DNA of 64,000 nt from positions 124,001 to 188,000 of the forward strand of contig JAFYBE010000016.1 in NCBI GenBank assembly GCA_017540355.1, given 5' to 3'. Shown here piece by piece: positions 28,547-36,897 of the stretch. Source of the DNA: Lachnospiraceae bacterium (lineage in GTDB: Bacteria > Bacillota > Clostridia > Lachnospirales > Lachnospiraceae). The notes below the pieces were generated by a model. It was given only the letters and a program-made list of their open reading frames with translations, was not told where the DNA came from and did no database searches. How positions within the stretch are numbered: the stretch's first letter is position 1; the number at the start of each line of letters is the position of its first letter. Both the position numbers and the translations under genes were made by a program.

Positions 28547-29479
28547 TCAATCCTCCCTTTCTTTGAATGCCGCTGTTATAGCAAGTGCAAACGCAAAACA
28601 GAGCACAATCAGCATAACTGATATGGTACTTCCCATTCCGTATCTGTTTCTTAAGAACAACATGTTCTCAAGCAAGGTACTCGGAACTTCGGTTGTCTGG
28701 AAGGGACCGCCTTCCGTGAGGATACGTACCAGATCGTATGACTTCAAAGAACCGGTTACAGCGAATATTACGCTTACTCGGATAATGGGTTTGATGATAG
28801 GAATCACGACATATCTGTCAACCTGCCACTTCGTGGCACCGTCAAGCATTGCTGCTTCTCTTAAATCAACCGATACGCCCTTGACACCCGCATACATTAA
28901 AAGCATATGATATCCGATATACTGCCATATAGTGGGAACTATGATACTGCCTAACGCAGTCTCAACTTCACCTACCCATACGTGCTTAAACTGTCCTAAA
29001 TGTATAAAATCCAGGAATCTGTTCAAAAGACCGTAATCAGGATTGTATATCTTCAACCATAACTGACCGATAACAACCGTAGAGATTAATACCGGCATAA
29101 AGTAAATTGACAAAAACGAGCGTTCCGCCTTGACCTTACGACCTAATAAAAGTGCAAGGAACAATGAGAACGGCAGCTGTACAAATACAGAGAAGAATGC
29201 AAGTATGAGCGCATTCTTAAGACTCACCATAAATTTGATTGAACCATTGGTGAATAGTTCTTTATAGTTACTAAGCCCTATGAACGTTCCTTCCGAGAAT
29301 CCGTTCCAGTCGTACATACTTCTGTAAACAGATACTACGATGGGAGCGATCAGGATGCCGACGAACAGCAAAAGGGCCGGCAACAAAAACAGGAAAATAG
29401 AGACCCCCGTCCCTATATCACGTCGTCTTTTTTCTTTTTTTAGGTTTTCATTCACCCGAACAATACTATTGTCAGCCAT
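28547..29479 (-). CDS. Carbohydrate ABC transporter permease (MalF/UgpA-like)
   Basis: This 310-residue permease has six predicted membrane helices and the EAA loop LREAAMLDGATKWQVDRYVVIP near residue 215. The first 25 residues are cytoplasmic and basic. It is the partner of the MalG-like subunit. The strong hairpin between it and the binding-protein gene probably keeps permease transcripts below those of the binding protein, a common arrangement for such operons. Confidence 0.93.
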   Translation of the reverse strand: MADNSIVRVNENLKKEKRRRDIGTGVSIFLFLLPALLLFVGILIAPIVVSVYRSMYDWNGFSEGTFIGLSNYKELFTNGSIKFMVSLKNALILAFFSVFVQLPFSLFLALLLGRKVKAERSFLSIYFMPVLISTVVIGQLWLKIYNPDYGLLNRFLDFIHLGQFKHVWVGEVETALGSIIVPTIWQYIGYHMLLMYAGVKGVSVDLREAAMLDGATKWQVDRYVVIPIIKPIIRVSVIFAVTGSLKSYDLVRILTEGGPFQTTEVPSTLLENMLFLRNRYGMGSTISVMLIVLCFAFALAITAAFKERED

Positions 29480-29492
29480 TGCTAATACCTTT

Positions 29493-29546
29493 CAAAAAAA
29501 CAACCCTGCCCCGCCTCCCCGACAAGACGGGGAGGCCGAAGAAGGG
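29493..29546 (-). terminator. Intrinsic attenuator between binding-protein and permease genes
   Basis: The core is a 9-base-pair GC-rich stem (29513-29521 with 29528-29536) with a 6-base loop. It is extended by outer pairing and followed on the minus strand by a run of seven T. Partial read-through would give more binding protein than permease. Confidence 0.85.
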
Positions 29547-29580
29547 CTTAATCACATTTTAAACCATCAGTCTGTAATGA

Positions 29581-30939
29581 CTATCTGATATCATTAGCAA
29601 GACCTTCGATGAACTGTGTTCCATCAACCTGGCATCCGTATACCTGATCAACATATGAAAGGTATGTGTTTGCATCGTCTGCGTTCATGGCTGTATCACC
29701 AAACAGAACGTAAGAATCAGCATTTGCACAGATCTCAGATACAGCCTGTGTAAGGCCGTTCACTGAACTTGTGTCACCATAAGGTGTCCAAGCAGGAAGT
29801 CCACAACCATCAAGGTAGCCATAGTGGCAGATAAGCTTTCCGAGCTCACAAGCGTAGTCAGCTGCTGCTGCTGCGTTAGGAGAAGAAGCTGCTACTGCAA
29901 GAGTATCAGAAGGTCCACCAATAAGCTGACCAAGCTTAGCCTTGTCTGCATTGATAACAGGGAACTCAGCAACCTTAACCTTGGGGAAGAATGCTTCGTC
30001 TGCTGCGAAGTCAGCACAGTTCCATGTACCATTCATGTAGAATGCATACTTACCAGCCATGAAGTTAGCCTTAACTTCGTCGTTAGTAAGACCGGCACCT
30101 GAAGGATCGAAGTAGCCGTTGTTAACAAGGCTCTGGAATGTATCAACAGCTGCACCAACGTCAGCGTTGTTCCATGTAGCTCTGCCAAGGAAGATATCGT
30201 TAAGGGCATCAGCACCTACGCTCTTCTCAATAACTGACTCAAGGTACTCAGTAACACACCATGTCTCCTTACCTGCACAACCGAAAGGAATGATTCCCTT
30301 AGCCTTAAGTGCGTCACAGCAAGCGATGAACTCATCGTATGTTCCGGGAATCTCATCGTATCCTGCTTCCTTAAGAAGATCCATGTTAGCGAAGAGACCA
30401 ACGATGTTCATTGTTGTAGGAACACCGTAGTGCTTTCCGTCATAAGTTGTGTTTCCTAACATAACCTCAGGAAGTTCGCTAGAGTACTTAGCAAGTGCAT
30501 CGTCAAGGCAGTAAACCTTGCCTGCTGCTACGAAGTCACCAAGGAATGCACATGACCATGTGAAGAAGATGTCGGGCATCTCATCAGCTGATACTGCAGC
30601 CTTGATCTTTGTCTTGTAAGACTGGTTCTCAAAAGCTTCCCAGTTAAGAGTTATCTCGGGATGATTTGCTGCCATCTCCTTGATAGCCTCTTCATAAGCG
30701 TGACGGTTAGAGTCACTCTCTGTAGCGATACACCACATGTTAAGTGTGATAGGCTCCCCTGCGCTTGCAGTGTCTGCTGCTGCTGTATCAGCTGCAGGTG
30801 CTGCTGTGTCTGCTGCGGGTGCTGCTGTGTCTGCTGCCGGAGCTGTCTCAGTTGCCGGTGCTGCTGCGCTACCGCATGCTGTAAGAGACAATACCATTGC
30901 GCCTGCTAACAGCATAGAAACTACACGTTTCATTTTCAT
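29581..30939 (-). CDS. Sugar ABC transporter substrate-binding lipoprotein
   Basis: This 452-residue extracellular solute-binding protein of the sugar group has a lipoprotein signal peptide ending in LTAC with Cys22. A flexible linker of three 7-residue repeats (APAADTA, residues 33-53) comes next. The binding domain has ITLNMWCIATESDSNRHAYEEA, PDIFFTWSCAF and GKYAFYMNGTWN. AAGGAGG lies six bases before the ATG. Codon choice is more uniform than in neighbouring genes, as expected for a highly expressed protein. With the two permeases it forms an importer probably controlled by the adjacent YesM/YesN-like pair. The substrate cannot be read from the sequence. Confidence 0.93.
   Translation of the reverse strand: MKMKRVVSMLLAGAMVLSLTACGSAAAPATETAPAADTAAPAADTAAPAADTAAADTASAGEPITLNMWCIATESDSNRHAYEEAIKEMAANHPEITLNWEAFENQSYKTKIKAAVSADEMPDIFFTWSCAFLGDFVAAGKVYCLDDALAKYSSELPEVMLGNTTYDGKHYGVPTTMNIVGLFANMDLLKEAGYDEIPGTYDEFIACCDALKAKGIIPFGCAGKETWCVTEYLESVIEKSVGADALNDIFLGRATWNNADVGAAVDTFQSLVNNGYFDPSGAGLTNDEVKANFMAGKYAFYMNGTWNCADFAADEAFFPKVKVAEFPVINADKAKLGQLIGGPSDTLAVAASSPNAAAAADYACELGKLICHYGYLDGCGLPAWTPYGDTSSVNGLTQAVSEICANADSYVLFGDTAMNADDANTYLSYVDQVYGCQVDGTQFIEGLANDIR
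30781..30843 (-). repeat. Three 21-base coding repeats in the lipoprotein linker
   Basis: Three tandem copies encode APAADTA and are followed by a partial fourth. Such repeats can change copy number by slippage and so alter linker length. Confidence 0.8.
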
Positions 30940-30972
30940 AATATACCTCCTTAATGAAAAGTGAATTGTGAT

Positions 30973-31020
30973 CGTGACGGCCCTATGTCGCCACGTCTAT
31001 CGTAAAGCGCCGTGCGCTTT
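30973..31020 (-). other. Two short hairpins between the lipoprotein and binding-protein genes
   Basis: Stem AAAGCGC/GCGCTTT (31004-31010 with 31014-31020) and stem CGTGACG/CGCCACG (30973-30979 with 30989-30995, one mismatch) lie in this 90-base gap. Neither is followed by a T run. They may be processing or stability elements. I see no promoter in the gap. Confidence 0.4.
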
Positions 31021-31029
31021 CGACCGTAA

Positions 31030-31566
31030 TCATTTGGTCGTATGGACCATCGGCCAAGGATAATCTATTACAAGATTATCACCGTCTAATTCGTAATAAA
31101 GTAAAGCATCTTCTATCGGATCCGAATACATCAGCTTTATCGTGCCGTTGTTCTCATCCACACTGTAGTGACCGAAGAATATTGATTCTTCACTGAATGA
31201 TCCCTCGGAAGTAAATTCGTATATCCAGCCGTTATCCTGCTTCCAGACTCCGACTATACCGTTCGGTGTTCCCTCTCCGTCGTAGTTATAAACCGACTTC
31301 TCGTACAATATCATCTTGTCGCCGTCCATAACATAACGAAGCTTTAACTCTTCACCGCTACGCGTAAGTGTAAGGAATGTATCATCCTTAGTGTAATTAT
31401 ACTTTTCACCCTTATATATGGCCTTACCGTTATCCGAAAGAGATAATACCGTCGTCTCGGGCTCATGTATGTATGCCCAGTCTTCTGTCACCGTTCCGCA
31501 TCCCGATATTAAAGCTATCAGAAGAATCATTAACGGAATCAGGACGAATCTTACAGTCTTTCTCAT
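31030..31566 (-). CDS. Small lipoprotein, unknown function
   Basis: This protein of about 178 residues begins with a lipoprotein signal peptide, hydrophobic from residues 7-20 and with lipobox ISGC at Cys23. The rest is a beta-rich domain with repeated short strands (VGVWKQDNGWIYEF, FGHYSVDENNGTIKLMY), resembling lipocalin-like or heat-shock-inhibitor-like barrels seen in many Firmicutes lipoproteins; no firm family. I start at 31566 because the longer reading begins with a basic stretch that does not suit a signal peptide. It precedes the sugar-binding lipoprotein gene on the same strand and may share its transcript. Confidence 0.7.
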   Translation of the reverse strand: MRKTVRFVLIPLMILLIALISGCGTVTEDWAYIHEPETTVLSLSDNGKAIYKGEKYNYTKDDTFLTLTRSGEELKLRYVMDGDKMILYEKSVYNYDGEGTPNGIVGVWKQDNGWIYEFTSEGSFSEESIFFGHYSVDENNGTIKLMYSDPIEDALLYYELDGDNLVIDYPWPMVHTTK

Positions 31567-31667
31567 TATAATTCGCCTTCTTCTATGCAAAATTACTATC
31601 ACATGATACTAATATATAAATTTTTTTCATCTTAATGAATGGAAATCTTTTACTTAAACAAGCACAT

Positions 31668-31696
31668 TTTTTACTTCTTGTTCATAAACAGTTCAA
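31668..31696 (-). promoter_or_regulatory. Weak candidate promoter for the lipoprotein-transporter operon
   Basis: On the minus strand TTGAAC (31691-31696) and TAAAAA (31668-31673) are 17 bases apart, about 100 bases ahead of the lipoprotein gene. The region is AT-rich, so chance matches are likely. Confidence 0.3.
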
Positions 31697-31748
31697 AAAA
31701 ATGTTACTTTTTGTGCAAAATGTCGGAAACCGGACCGAAAGACCCGTA

Positions 31749-33101
31749 TCAGGCCCTGTCATTAAGCCGTCTGCGCGCCACAAAGATAAAGCAGATTAAA
31801 TGCACACTGAAAGTAAGTCCCCAGGAAATGGGGTAAGAAATGTACAGACACTTTGGAGTATGAATGAGTCTGAATACGGTAAATATCCATATGATACGGA
31901 ACACGCACGCACCCATCAAGGATACGATCATCGGCATGATTGAATAACCCATGCCTCTTAACGTACCCACCATTACATCCATTATTCCGCAAAGATAGTA
32001 GGTTAACATAATTACGGCCATTCTCTTAAGTCCGTAATCTATCACTTCCGCATCCTTGGAATACATTGATAACAGTCTCTCACCGAAGACATAGGATAAC
32101 AGGCCCATCACGATACCCGTAACAAGCACGCAACCAAGACAGGATACCAAAATCTTCTTAACCCTGTCATGCTTTCTTGCTCCCATGTTCTGACCGGTAA
32201 AACTGATGGCGGTCTGATGGAAGGCATTCATTGAATTGTATACAAAGCCCTCAAGATTCATCGCTGCCGTATTACCGGCTACGGCTATGGCTCCGAAGCT
32301 GTTAACCGAGGACTGGATAAGCACATTTGATATGGAAAAGAGCGAGCCCTGGAATCCTGCAGGCAACCCGATTTTCGCAATCCTTAACAATTTGTCCTTA
32401 TTCACGGACAGTTTGGAAAGCTCCAGTTTGATTACACTCTCACTTACGGCAAGTACTCTTAATACCAGCAGTGCGGAAACTGCCTGCGAAATGATTGTGG
32501 CGAAAGCCACTCCCTTTACCCCCATCTTAAAGAAAACTACAAATATAACATTAAGGATTACATTTATAACCCCGGCAAAAGTCAGATAATAAAGAGGTCT
32601 TCTTGTATCTCCGACCGCGCGCAGTATTGCGGCACCGAAATTGTACAAAAGCATCACGGGCATTCCGATAAAATATATCCTCATATAGGCAACCGAATGC
32701 GGCAGTATTTCTTCGGGTGTTCCCATAAGTCTTAACAGCGGGGATGCCGCTAATAATCCCACGATACATAAGAACACTCCGCCAATAAGTGCCAGCATTA
32801 CGGATGTATGCACGGTCTCGGATACTTCCTTATCCATCTTCGCTCCGTAGAAATGAGCTATTACGACATTTGAGCCTACAGACAGACCCAGGAATACATT
32901 GATGAGCAGATTTATGAGTGAACTCGTCGCTCCGACCGCCGCCAAAGCCACGCTTCCGGCAAAACGACCGGCAACCACCATATCCGCAGCATTAAACAAA
33001 AGCTGCAAGATTCCCGAAGCTATCAACGGAAGGGTAAATATGAGGATTTTTCCAAGTATCGGACCGTTACACATGTCCATCTCATACTTTTTATCAGCCA
33101 T
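31749..33101 (-). CDS. MATE family efflux transporter
   Basis: This 450-residue membrane protein has about 12 helices in two similar halves. It has MATE features: PLIASGILQLLFNAADMVVAGRFAG at the front, and AGNTAAMNLEGF with SFTGQNMGARK in the second half. MATE proteins export drugs or metabolites using sodium or proton gradients. It lies downstream of the FAD oxidoreductase gene with a hairpin between. Substrate unknown. Confidence 0.92.
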   Translation of the reverse strand: MADKKYEMDMCNGPILGKILIFTLPLIASGILQLLFNAADMVVAGRFAGSVALAAVGATSSLINLLINVFLGLSVGSNVVIAHFYGAKMDKEVSETVHTSVMLALIGGVFLCIVGLLAASPLLRLMGTPEEILPHSVAYMRIYFIGMPVMLLYNFGAAILRAVGDTRRPLYYLTFAGVINVILNVIFVVFFKMGVKGVAFATIISQAVSALLVLRVLAVSESVIKLELSKLSVNKDKLLRIAKIGLPAGFQGSLFSISNVLIQSSVNSFGAIAVAGNTAAMNLEGFVYNSMNAFHQTAISFTGQNMGARKHDRVKKILVSCLGCVLVTGIVMGLLSYVFGERLLSMYSKDAEVIDYGLKRMAVIMLTYYLCGIMDVMVGTLRGMGYSIMPMIVSLMGACVFRIIWIFTVFRLIHTPKCLYISYPISWGLTFSVHLICFIFVARRRLNDRA

Positions 33102-33120
33102 GTTTTTCCTCTGTGATAAA

Positions 33121-33144
33121 CAGGCGAGCCCTAAAGCCCGCCTG
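33121..33144 (-). terminator. Hairpin between the FAD oxidoreductase and MATE genes
   Basis: A 9-base-pair stem with one G-U pair (33121-33129 with 33136-33144) and a 6-base loop is followed on the minus strand by only three T residues. It may be a leaky terminator. Confidence 0.6.
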
Positions 33145-33165
33145 AAAAATCATACTCTGTAAAGA

Positions 33166-34719
33166 TCATTTGCTTTCATGATATCCGGTCTCAGTATTCA
33201 CCGACCAGATATTACTCTTGTCCTTCCTTCCCGTGATTATGTTGTTCACGGCTTCAAAAGAGGTACACATAGAGTGATCCAGATTGTTGTATCTGTGCTG
33301 TCCGTTACGTCCGACACAATACAGATTGTCTATGTCGCTTAGATACTGCGTAAGTTCATCCATCCTGTCATAAGTGTCAAAGTAAGCCGGATAAGCTTTC
33401 TTGACTTTCTCTTCATGATAGTCGATCACATCTTTTTCATCTGCTATAAGACCGAGATTGATCATATCCTTAATGGCAAACTTTGCAAATTCATCTTCCG
33501 TCATGTTCCACCACTCATCACCTTCATAACAGAAGTACTCAAGACCTACCCATACGGTATTTTCAATATCCTTGATCATGTAAGGCGACCAGTTGTTGTA
33601 AATCTGGAAGCGACCCATCTCTATGCCCTTATCGTGAACATATACCCAGTTATCGGGTATTATATCCGAGATGGTCTTAAGCTTGGTCTGATTCTTAAGC
33701 AAAAGCTTGGGTACAAGCACACCCAAAGTAATATAATCTCTGTAAGGAAGACCCTGCGCGATTGTACGCATATCCTCAGGCACATCGTTCATTCCTGCCA
33801 CAAGATCCTTAACGGGCATTGAAGATATGACTATGTCTCCTTCAAATACTTTCTCTCCTTCGGGAGTATCAACCTTTACACCCGTAAGATGATTGTTCGC
33901 ATCCTTAATGATTCCGACAACCTTATGGTTTTTCAGAATGGATCCGCCTTTTTTAACTATCTCATCCGCAGTTACGTCCCATAACTGTCCGGGGCCCAGC
34001 TTCGGATATTTAAACTCTTCTATAAGAGAAGTCTCAACCTCTCTGTTCTCTTTGCCCGGCATAATCTTACCGAACATATCCTTAACTATCGCCGTTATGG
34101 ACAGGCCCTTGACTCTCTGGCTTCCCCAGTCCGGAGCTATTACGCTCGGATGTCTTCCCCAGAGGTTCTCGGTATAACGCTCAAAGAACATGCTGTATAA
34201 CTTCTTACCGAATCTGTTAATGTAGAAATCTTCCAGACTGTTCTCTTTCCTCTTATGTATAACACTTGCAAAATATGAAAAACCTACCTGTATGGTCGTA
34301 AGTATGCCCATGTTGGTGATGGTCTCAAACTTAAGGGATATCGGATAGTCAAAGAACTTCTTATTAAAGAATATCCTTGAAACCCTGCGCCTTGTAAGCA
34401 TTGTGCGGTCTTCACTCTCGGGATTGGGACCGTCCTCAGACAAAGGTACATCCACGCCTAACTTCTTATAATCCCATGCCTTGTCTCCCTGAAGCGGAAG
34501 CATCTTCTCCCACCATTCGTTGACCTCGTCAACCTTGGAGAAAAAACGATGTCCTCCCATATCCATACGGTTGCCTTTGTATTCCACCGTCTTGGATATT
34601 CCGCCCATATGCTCGGATTCTTCGAACACTACGACCTCTATGTCATCGGCCTTGTCAAGTAATTCATATGCAGCTGTCAGACCTGCCGGTCCTGCTCCTA
34701 TGATAAGTGCCTTTCTCAT
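33166..34719 (-). CDS. FAD-dependent oxidoreductase, UDP-galactopyranose mutase/amine-oxidase type
   Basis: This 517-residue protein opens with the FAD-binding Rossmann motif [18 protein letters not shown], then [15 protein letters not shown] and [18 protein letters not shown], and ends with a second FAD contact near [13 protein letters not shown]. The order fits the group that includes UDP-galactopyranose mutase and related sugar or phytoene oxidoreductases. AAGGAG lies ahead of the ATG at 34719. Proteins of this kind are common in bacterial polysaccharide loci, and the genes on either side also concern sugars or the surface. I cannot tell whether it is a true mutase; it is longer than standard Glf (about 370-390). 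Confidence 0.75.
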   Translation of the reverse strand: MRKALIIGAGPAGLTAAYELLDKADDIEVVVFEESEHMGGISKTVEYKGNRMDMGGHRFFSKVDEVNEWWEKMLPLQGDKAWDYKKLGVDVPLSEDGPNPESEDRTMLTRRRVSRIFFNKKFFDYPISLKFETITNMGILTTIQVGFSYFASVIHKRKENSLEDFYINRFGKKLYSMFFERYTENLWGRHPSVIAPDWGSQRVKGLSITAIVKDMFGKIMPGKENREVETSLIEEFKYPKLGPGQLWDVTADEIVKKGGSILKNHKVVGIIKDANNHLTGVKVDTPEGEKVFEGDIVISSMPVKDLVAGMNDVPEDMRTIAQGLPYRDYITLGVLVPKLLLKNQTKLKTISDIIPDNWVYVHDKGIEMGRFQIYNNWSPYMIKDIENTVWVGLEYFCYEGDEWWNMTEDEFAKFAIKDMINLGLIADEKDVIDYHEEKVKKAYPAYFDTYDRMDELTQYLSDIDNLYCVGRNGQHRYNNLDHSMCTSFEAVNNIITGRKDKSNIWSVNTETGYHESK

Positions 34720-34792
34720 AAGTCTCCTTATCTTTCCTAACATGTACGATAAATCTTCTTATCATTCTACCATACATGGCAATCAAGTCATA

Positions 34793-35773
34793 TCACTTTT
34801 TGTGGTCGTACGGATGAATGGTGATAATATCGCCGTTCTCATCAAAGTGCAGTTCCGTGTATTTTACGCATCTTCTGTGATTGATGCCGCCGGAATACTC
34901 ACAGTCGTGATAGAAAAGATACCACTTACCCTTAAACTCTATTATGGAATGGTGAGTCGTCCATCCGATAACCGGCTCCATTATCCTTCCTCTGTAAGTG
35001 AAGGGACCCATCGGGTTGTCTCCTACCGCATATACAAGATAGTGCGTTGTTCCCGTTGAATAAGAGAGATAATACTTGCCGTTAATCTTGTTCATCCAGG
35101 GACCTTCGAAATATCTTCTGTCCTCATCACCTGCCTTTAATGGCTCTCCCGACTCATCAAGAATCTGAAGATTAACCGGAGCGCTCTCATAAGTTGTCAT
35201 GTCATCACTTAATACCGCACACAGAGGACCTACCGCAGGCTCATCGGGTTCAGGCTCGGTGCCGTTAGGGTCAAAAGTGCCCGTTCTGTATTTTTCAAGC
35301 TGACCACCCCAGAGGCCACCATTGTATATGTATATCTTGCCGTCATCGTCCATAAACGATGCGGGATCTATGCTGTAACTTCCGGGTATGCACTCGGGAT
35401 GGGGAGTAAACGGTCCTTCGGGCTTGTCCGATTCTGCGATACCGAGTCTGAAGTTGCCGTCCTTATCGCGTGCGGGGAAGAAGAGGTAGTACCTTCCGTT
35501 TTTGCAAACTGCGTCAGGTGCCCACATCTGCTCTGATACCCACGGAACATCATCCTGACTGAGTGCCATACCGTGATCGACACAATCGGCTCCTATATCA
35601 TCCATTGACAAGATGTGATAATCTCTCATCTGGTACTCGTCACCGTTATCGTTGTCCTCACCGTCATGCGGTATGTCATGGGAAGGATAGATATATATCT
35701 TTCCGTTGAATACGTGTGCGGAGGGATCCGCTGTAAAAATGTGTGTTACCAAGGGTTCTCTTTCTTTGCTCAT
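34793..35773 (-). CDS. Glycoside hydrolase family 43 enzyme, intracellular
   Basis: This 326-residue enzyme has a five-bladed propeller fold. Candidate catalytic residues of GH43 are visible: the base Asp in TADPSAHVF (residue 16), the second Asp in SIDPASFMDD and the acid Glu in YFEGPWM. GH43 enzymes release arabinose or xylose from plant side chains. There is no signal peptide, so it probably acts on imported oligosaccharides in the cytoplasm. AAAGGAGAG precedes the ATG at 35773. It follows an SGNH lipoprotein gene by 12 bases, which suggests paired work on an acetylated, arabinose- or xylose-bearing glycan. Confidence 0.9.
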   Translation of the reverse strand: MSKEREPLVTHIFTADPSAHVFNGKIYIYPSHDIPHDGEDNDNGDEYQMRDYHILSMDDIGADCVDHGMALSQDDVPWVSEQMWAPDAVCKNGRYYLFFPARDKDGNFRLGIAESDKPEGPFTPHPECIPGSYSIDPASFMDDDGKIYIYNGGLWGGQLEKYRTGTFDPNGTEPEPDEPAVGPLCAVLSDDMTTYESAPVNLQILDESGEPLKAGDEDRRYFEGPWMNKINGKYYLSYSTGTTHYLVYAVGDNPMGPFTYRGRIMEPVIGWTTHHSIIEFKGKWYLFYHDCEYSGGINHRRCVKYTELHFDENGDIITIHPYDHKK

Positions 35774-35784
35774 ATACTCTCCTT

Positions 35785-36861
35785 TCAAAGACTTGACATT
35801 ATTACCTGGAATATCGTACGGCTCGTTGTATTGTTGTAATGCAGTCCGTCTGTTGTTACATATCCGTTACTCATAAGATATGAGTGTGTATCTATCCAGC
35901 TTATACCCACAAGCTGTGACTGCAACTTGGCGTTAAAGAATTCGATCTGCGCCTGCGAAACCCTTGCATTGTCCTGCACGGGGTTAACCGATACGTAATA
36001 GGTCTTGGCACCCTTTTCGGCCCATTCTTCCGCTTTGCTGTTGACAAGCTTGGCGTACTTATTGACATTGCCGACATCATTGACTCCGAGGCATATTACA
36101 ACCTTGGTTCCGTTACCTATCATTGTATCCGCTTCGGGGATGGCTGTCGACTCAAACCATTTATAGCCCTTTGAACTCTTGCATATCCATGAACATCCGC
36201 CTCCGGATGTTGCGCTCTTCATCATCACACATCGCGAATCGCCTATGATAAGCACATCCGCAGGATCCACTTCTTCAGCGGGTTCGGATTCAACTTCCGC
36301 CTCTTCTTCAGCAACCGGTTCCGTAATATCGGGCGAGATCTCCGTCGATTCCTTGGTCTCTTCTTCGGGCGAAGGCGTCGGTACCTCAGGCTTTTCATCA
36401 CTTAAGTAATCATCACAGGCAAAAACCGTAAGACCCTTATAATCAAACTCATACCAGCCTTCGGCATCCTGTCCTATCGTCTCTATCTCTTCTCCCAGCT
36501 TAAGCATGCCGACACTTTCGAAGTCCGTACTCGGACCTTTTCTTATATTGACATTACTTACGGCATACATTGTCTTGGGAGAATCAAAAGAAGTTACTTT
36601 CGAAAAATCCACCGTAAGTTCTTTTGTTACTTCTTCGCTTTCTAACTCCGATTCGTCATCGGCGCCATCGGCATTCTCACTGCCGTCTCCGACAGCCCTT
36701 GTAACCGACATCGGCTCTTCGATCTTTTCTATCTCCACTTCGACCCAGCCGTCTCTTTTGGCAGACTTTTTACCGCAGCCGCCTGTAAGGAGCAATATGA
36801 AAGCAAGGCTTATGATTACCAAAACCAATGCTTTGTTTTTCATTTTGCCGGTACGAAACAT
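35785..36861 (-). CDS. Surface lipoprotein with SH3-like and SGNH hydrolase domains
   Basis: This 358-residue protein has a lipoprotein signal (lipobox TGGC, Cys29). An SH3_3-type domain lies at about residues 90-150 (NVNIRKGPSTDFESVGML). An acidic, Pro- and Glu-rich linker comes next, then a C-terminal SGNH hydrolase with the nucleophile in IIGDSRCVMM, GVNDVGN, and the Asp-His pair in DGLHYNN. SH3 domains of this kind often bind cell wall. The enzyme probably removes acetyl or other ester groups at the surface. GGAGG lies four bases ahead of the ATG at 36861. It sits in an operon with the intracellular GH43. Confidence 0.88.
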   Translation of the reverse strand: MFRTGKMKNKALVLVIISLAFILLLTGGCGKKSAKRDGWVEVEIEKIEEPMSVTRAVGDGSENADGADDESELESEEVTKELTVDFSKVTSFDSPKTMYAVSNVNIRKGPSTDFESVGMLKLGEEIETIGQDAEGWYEFDYKGLTVFACDDYLSDEKPEVPTPSPEEETKESTEISPDITEPVAEEEAEVESEPAEEVDPADVLIIGDSRCVMMKSATSGGGCSWICKSSKGYKWFESTAIPEADTMIGNGTKVVICLGVNDVGNVNKYAKLVNSKAEEWAEKGAKTYYVSVNPVQDNARVSQAQIEFFNAKLQSQLVGISWIDTHSYLMSNGYVTTDGLHYNNTTSRTIFQVIMSSL

Positions 36862-36897
36862 GAAATCCTCCGGGGCCCCAAATTTATGATCATTACA

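Noticed and set aside
30661..30909. Cysteine-rich plus-strand frame
   Set aside because: The repeated Cys and Val codons are the antisense of the Ala/Asp/Thr linker repeats in the binding lipoprotein.
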